Shown here: positions 40,260 through 43,987 of the stretch, one piece after another
Layout of the letters: every line of letters starts with the position of its first letter
Numbering within the stretch: the first letter of the stretch is position 1
DNA from: Salinicola peritrichatus
GTDB lineage: Bacteria; Pseudomonadota; Gammaproteobacteria; Pseudomonadales; Halomonadaceae
Assembly: GCF_003206715.1 (NCBI RefSeq)
Contig: NZ_PZJU01000031.1
Location: 25,127 to 69,113 of the forward strand
Length of the DNA: 43,987 nt
Direction of reading: 5' to 3'
Position numbers and translations under genes: made by a program
Notes under the pieces: generated by a model
The model's input: the letters and a program-made list of their open reading frames with translations, nothing else
What the model was told of the DNA's origin: nothing
Databases searched by the model: none

Positions 40260-41675
40260 TTACAGCAGTTCTTCGGCAGCCAGTGCCAGTCTCGAGCGCT
40301 CCACGCTCTTCAGCGTGATATGCCCGGCATGCGGCCAGTTGCGGAAACGCTCGACCACGGCCGCCATGCCGCAGGTGTTGGCGGTCAGATAGGGCGTATC
40401 GATCTGGCCGACATTGCCGAGACAGACGATCTTGGTATTGCGACCGGCGCGGGTAATCAGCGATTTGAGCTGCTTCGGGGTGAAGTTCTGTGCCTCGTCG
40501 ATGATCAGGAAGGTATCGTTCAATGTCCTGCCGCGCATGAAGGTCGGCGAACGAATCTGCACCCGCGAGCCGATCAACTGGCGCGTGGCGCCATCGTTCC
40601 AGCTGGACGACCCCTCCCGTTCATCGCGCAACAGGTTGTCCATGTTGTCATGGAAAGCGCCCATCCAGGGCGACATCTTCTCCTCCTCGGTGCCGGGCAG
40701 AAAGCCGATGTCCTCGCCCATCGGGATCGGCGCCCGGGTGAACACGATGCGTTCGAACTGCTTGCTGTCCAGAGTCTGTTGGAAAGCCGCGGCCAGTGTC
40801 ATGAAGGTCTTGCCGGTGCCGGCACTGCCGGCGATGGTCAGGATGTCGATGGTGGGATCGATCAACAGGTTGAGTGCGAAGTTCTGGCGGCTGTCGTGAG
40901 CGTGCACGCCCCAGACCCCGTCATGGTGACGATAGTTGGTCAGCAACTGGAGCGTGGCCTTGCTCGGCCCATGACTGCGTACGATCGCCTCGAATTCCGC
41001 CCCGTTGTCGCTGTCCGACACCAGCATGCCCACGTGCCAGTCGTCGGGAATGTGACCCTCCAGGTGGTAGAAGGTGCAACCGTCGGTGCGTTCGACCATC
41101 ACTTCGACATCGAGCGATTCCCACAGGCTGCGACCGTCGCGGCCGGCATCGGCATAGACCTTGGCGCCTTCGATCATGGCATCGAGATCGCCGAAGGCAC
41201 GGTCGTTGAGATAATCCTCGACCGGCACCTTCAACGCCGCTGCCTTGACCCGCAGATTGATGTCCTTGGTGACCAGGATCACCGAGGCATCGTGACGCTC
41301 GTCACGCAGGCGGCAGGTCTCCGCCAGGATGCGATTGTCCGGCGAGTTCTCCAGTGTCTCGAGCGGAGTCAGATCCTGATAGCAGAGGAAGCGCAGGCGT
41401 CCGGTCGGACCACCCGCGAGACGGGGAATGGGAATGCCTTGTTGAATCTCTTCGGGGGTGACGTTGGCGGTGAGGTCGGAGAGAGTGCGACTTACCTGCC
41501 TGGCGGTTCGCGCAATCTCGCGCATGCCGTTTTTGTGTTTATCGAGCTCCTCGAGCACCGTCATGGGAATGACGACATCGTGCTCTTCGAATTGGTAGAG
41601 GGCTGTGGGATCGTGGATCAGGACGTTGGTGTCCAGCACGTAGAGCCTGTTCGCTTTCTTGTCGATTCGCACCAT
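40260..41675 (-). CDS. PhoH-family ATPase with N-terminal PIN domain
   Basis: 471 residues. N-terminal PIN ribonuclease-like domain (about 1-150) with YVLDTNVLIHDP (acidic Asp), VVIPMTVLEELDKHK and the closing acidic segment VILVTKDINLRVKA. C-terminal PhoH ATPase with Walker A GSAGTGKTFMTLAAA, FTRAPIPMGEDIGFLPGTEE and Walker B FLIIDEAQNFTPKQLKSLI. PIN-PhoH proteins (PhoH2, YlaK-like) are RNA helicase/nuclease proteins. The ATG at 41675 has AGGAG 11 bases upstream; a GTG at 41687 is less likely. Monocistronic between two terminators. Confidence 0.93.
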   Translation of the reverse strand: MVRIDKKANRLYVLDTNVLIHDPTALYQFEEHDVVIPMTVLEELDKHKNGMREIARTARQVSRTLSDLTANVTPEEIQQGIPIPRLAGGPTGRLRFLCYQDLTPLETLENSPDNRILAETCRLRDERHDASVILVTKDINLRVKAAALKVPVEDYLNDRAFGDLDAMIEGAKVYADAGRDGRSLWESLDVEVMVERTDGCTFYHLEGHIPDDWHVGMLVSDSDNGAEFEAIVRSHGPSKATLQLLTNYRHHDGVWGVHAHDSRQNFALNLLIDPTIDILTIAGSAGTGKTFMTLAAAFQQTLDSKQFERIVFTRAPIPMGEDIGFLPGTEEEKMSPWMGAFHDNMDNLLRDEREGSSSWNDGATRQLIGSRVQIRSPTFMRGRTLNDTFLIIDEAQNFTPKQLKSLITRAGRNTKIVCLGNVGQIDTPYLTANTCGMAAVVERFRNWPHAGHITLKSVERSRLALAAEELL

Positions 41676-42024
41676 CGGCAAAAGCACTCCTATGAGATCA
41701 AGGCTTCTCGACCCTGACAGAGTGCCATGACAGATCGATGTCGGAGATCGATGTCGGGCGGGTCCACTCCGTCAGCGCCACTATCGTGTCGCACGCAAGG
41801 ACTGGGTTGGCGCTACCTCCCTGACGGATGGAGTCGATATCAGAATGAGCCGATGCGAAGAAAAGGTCCAGTATTCGGCCGAGATTGACGTTGAAGATGC
41901 TTCGGCGATCTCAACGCACAATTACGAATCGTTGGCCGGTGTCGCATGGTTCAAAAATCGTCGGGAGCGGATCTTTGACGTCGTACGATGATGGCCGAAG
42001 GCGGCCGCCAGGAGTGGCGGGCAC
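41676..42024. other. Intergenic region upstream of the phoH-like gene
   Basis: No convincing gene. It contains a tandem ATCGATGTCGG (about 41735-41757) and a possible stem from TCCGTCAG and CTGACGGA about 50 bases apart (about 41769-41827). The region presumably holds the promoter of the phoH-like gene. The short open frames here have no ribosome site or family match. Confidence 0.5.
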
Positions 42025-42053
42025 AAAAAAGCCTCGCCGAAGCGAGGCTTTTC
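42025..42053. terminator. Intrinsic terminator after the M23 peptidase gene
   Basis: AAAAAAGCCTCGC, loop CGAA, GCGAGGCTTTT. The 8-bp GC-rich stem with A and T runs on both sides can act in either direction; on the minus strand it lies about 30 bases after the peptidase stop. Confidence 0.9.
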
Positions 42054-42081
42054 AGAGCAGGGCGCGTCTTGAGGAAGAGAC

Positions 42082-43767
42082 TTAGATGCTGTCGTCGCTA
42101 CTCTTTTGCTTGTCGACATCGACGCGGGCGATCGCGGGTTCGTTGTCGCCGTGCTGATCGAGCTTGGCGAGCAGATCCTCGGACTCGCGTTTGAAGGTGG
42201 CCAATGCCTCGCCGGTCAGGCTCTGCGCTTCCGGCAATGCCACGCGCATGGCGTCGACCTGATGATTGTTGACCAGAATCTCATAATGCAAGTGAGGGCC
42301 GGTGGTGCGCCCGGTGTTGCCGGACAACGCAATCTCCTGCCCCATCTTGACCCGCTGTCCCGGTTTGACCAATGCCTTGCTCAGATGCAGGTAGCGGGTC
42401 ACATAGCCGTTGTCGTGGCGAATCACGATGTACTTGCCCGCCAGCGGATGGTTGACCACGCGCTCGACGATTCCGTCGGCTGGCGCGTCGACCGGTGTAC
42501 CGGTGCGCATGGCGAAGTCGGTTCCCTTGTGCGGCGCTATACGACCGGTCACCGGGTGATGGCGACGCAGGTTGAACGGCGAACTGATGCGGTAGTGGCC
42601 CTCGAACGGATAGCGATTGAACGCCGGGTCGAGGCTGTTGCCGTCGGGCGTATAGAAACGATCGTCTGCGCTATTGCGCAGCACGGTCAAATCCATGCGC
42701 TGGCCCTCGTACTGAGCGGCCAGGATACGCGAGTCCATCGGCTTGCCGTCGATCATGTCGGACTCGACCAGAACCTGGAATTGATCGCCGGCACGAGCGT
42801 CACGACGAAAGTCCAGCTTCTTGGAAAGGATGTGCGTGAGTTCCGAAACTTCCGAGCTCGACAGGCCGGTCGATTGAGCGGAAAGCGCAAACGAACCGCT
42901 GACGGTACCGCTGAACATTCGTTGCGTGGCTTCGGTGGCTTTTTCGATCGGGGAATAGGCGAATTCCGCGGTTTCGTCGCTGCGCTCGATCAGATAGCCG
43001 TCGCGCGGATTCTTCATCACCCGCAGGGCCAGCAACTGGCCATTTTCATCGAGCTTGTAATCGAAACTACGCCCGACGCGCCAACGAGTCAGTACCTTCT
43101 TGTCGGGCACCGTATCGAGAATCTGCATCACATCCCGGTAGCCGAGCCCCAGAGTGCGCTCCGCCGTCAGTGCGAAGGAATCACCGCTCTGGATGGTATA
43201 GCTTTGCCATTTTGGGACGTACTTTTCGTCGGAAGCGATCTCGTCGCCAAGCTCGGTATCGCCACTTGGATCCAGACTATTGTCGAAGGACCAGTCCTCG
43301 TAGGAAGTGCCACCGACATTGTCATTGCTGTCGCTGTCGGCGGCGATGTCCTGGTCGACTTCGGGCAAATGCATTGCCAATTTCAATACATCTGATCGTA
43401 TGACGGAACTTTCTGCCGGAGCCGCAACATGACTCTGAATGGCGGACGGTATTTCGTCGTCGGCTTCTGCCCGGGGAATGATATGACTGACATCCACGAC
43501 CTCGAGCGGCTTCAATTGCGCCAAGGGGATGTCGTCGGTTGAATCTTGGGAAGAGGAAGGTTTTCCCGCAGCACTGTTTTCGGAAGCCGAACTGATGATC
43601 GACTGAGAAAGTGTTGACGTCGCAGCGACAGGAAGCTGATTTTGCGGGTTCTCGGACGCGTCGAAAACGCCAATGATCTTTTGCGTACCCAGCACGGTGA
43701 CCATCGTGGCGACCGGTAGCAATAATAGCTTATGCGTGCGGGGCAGCGAATGGAAAATTCGCAACAT
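42082..43767 (-). CDS. M23 zinc endopeptidase, MepM-like
   Basis: Probable peptidoglycan DD-endopeptidase, 561 residues, envelope located. The N-terminus has one hydrophobic segment (KLLLLPVATMVTVLG, about 14-28), then a long acidic, low-complexity linker. Next is an OapA/LysM-like domain (WQSYTIQSGDSFALTAERTL), a middle domain (SSSEVSELTHILSKKLDFRR) and the M23 catalytic domain with HKGTDFAMRTGTPVDAPADG (His, Asp) and TGPHLHYEILVN (HxH). All zinc ligands are present. The ATG at 43767 gives a normal length; a TTG at 43800 is possible and neither has a clear ribosome site. Domain order matches E. coli MepM (YebA). Confidence 0.92.
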   Translation of the reverse strand: MLRIFHSLPRTHKLLLLPVATMVTVLGTQKIIGVFDASENPQNQLPVAATSTLSQSIISSASENSAAGKPSSSQDSTDDIPLAQLKPLEVVDVSHIIPRAEADDEIPSAIQSHVAAPAESSVIRSDVLKLAMHLPEVDQDIAADSDSNDNVGGTSYEDWSFDNSLDPSGDTELGDEIASDEKYVPKWQSYTIQSGDSFALTAERTLGLGYRDVMQILDTVPDKKVLTRWRVGRSFDYKLDENGQLLALRVMKNPRDGYLIERSDETAEFAYSPIEKATEATQRMFSGTVSGSFALSAQSTGLSSSEVSELTHILSKKLDFRRDARAGDQFQVLVESDMIDGKPMDSRILAAQYEGQRMDLTVLRNSADDRFYTPDGNSLDPAFNRYPFEGHYRISSPFNLRRHHPVTGRIAPHKGTDFAMRTGTPVDAPADGIVERVVNHPLAGKYIVIRHDNGYVTRYLHLSKALVKPGQRVKMGQEIALSGNTGRTTGPHLHYEILVNNHQVDAMRVALPEAQSLTGEALATFKRESEDLLAKLDQHGDNEPAIARVDVDKQKSSDDSI

Positions 43768-43987
43768 GAAGATGAAGGCCCAAATAAATAAAGATGACAA
43801 GTCAACATAAAGGCTCGGGAACCTTACCCCAAGCCAGCATTAATTGCCTAGTCTGTAATTGTATACAGTGCCTGATTCCGCATATCCCTGGCATTTTCTA
43901 GCGCCGGCTGGGATTCAGGAAAAGTTTCGTAACCTGAATGTGTTTCCAGCCGTAACACAATGATGCAATGACTGAGGTGGTCCCCGA
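43768..43987. other. Promoter region upstream of the M23 gene, window end
   Basis: 220 AT-richer bases with no gene that I can support. In related bacteria this is the divergent region between mepM and tyrS, so the next gene to the right may be on the plus strand, but it is not in the window. Confidence 0.4.

Noticed and set aside
41885-42119. Short open frames between the phoH-like and M23 genes
   Set aside because: No ribosome sites, and they run through an intrinsic terminator.
43768-43987. Start of a divergent tyrS gene at the right end
   Set aside because: No coding sequence for it is visible before the window ends; only synteny memory suggests it.

Overview
The window is about 44 kb of GC-rich DNA with the gene content of a halophilic or halotolerant gammaproteobacterium. 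A Halomonadaceae member (Halomonas, Chromohalobacter, Salinicola or a relative) is my best guess. It rests on codon bias, a complete glycine-betaine catabolic cluster of Pseudomonas/Halomonas type, and short intergenic repeats of a kind I associate with that group. I cannot name the species. No rRNA, tRNA, CRISPR array, phage or complete insertion sequence is visible.

Layout, left to right. (1) 0.1-3.6 kb: minus-strand efeUOB ferrous iron importer (EfeU permease, EfeO cupredoxin/M75 protein, EfeB Dyp peroxidase) with a Fur-box-like promoter. (2) 4.0-5.1 kb: gbdR, the AraC-type betaine/dimethylglycine-responsive activator. (3) 5.2-6.9 kb: minus-strand XRE-cupin regulator followed by azlCD, a branched-chain amino acid exporter. 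(4) 7.2-15.8 kb: an M19-dipeptidase-like protein, a DUF5943-type protein, dgcA, dgcB and their own etfA/etfB, then a small unknown gene. (5) 15.9-23.7 kb: an iron island with fused permease fhuB, binding protein fhuD and two TonB-dependent receptors, with three Fur-box-like sites and no ATPase gene. (6) 23.7-24.6 kb: a RES-Xre toxin-antitoxin pair. (7) 24.8-36.3 kb: gbcA and gbcB (divergent), fdhA, tag, soxBDAG and purU. (8) 36.4-40.2 kb: a small acidic secreted protein, a yybP-ykoY manganese riboswitch in front of a TerC-family membrane protein, an esterase, a DUF938 methyltransferase and a zinc-ribbon protein. (9) 40.3-43.8 kb: a PIN-PhoH ATPase and an M23 peptidoglycan endopeptidase, both on the minus strand.

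How the genes fit together: GbcAB demethylates glycine betaine to dimethylglycine, DgcAB with its ETF pair makes sarcosine, and SoxBDAG makes glycine. The one-carbon units leave as formaldehyde or methylene-tetrahydrofolate and are handled by FdhA and PurU. GbdR is the expected activator, and candidate TGTCGC-core sites lie near several of these promoters. Many of the enzymes carry Rieske, 2Fe-2S or 4Fe-4S centres. The interleaved Fur-type iron uptake genes may answer that iron demand, but this is inference.

The least explained parts are: (a) the M19-like protein, which has lost the HxD pair and bridging Glu of true dipeptidases; (b) an EfeO whose HxxE iron motif reads PRVA; (c) several intergenic repeat families, including two MITE-like elements whose shared stem-loop changes by compensated substitutions, and elements that sit directly on gene stop codons; (d) an inverted repeat pair enclosing the DUF5943 gene and dgcA; (e) CTACGAG heptamer arrays on both sides of soxB.
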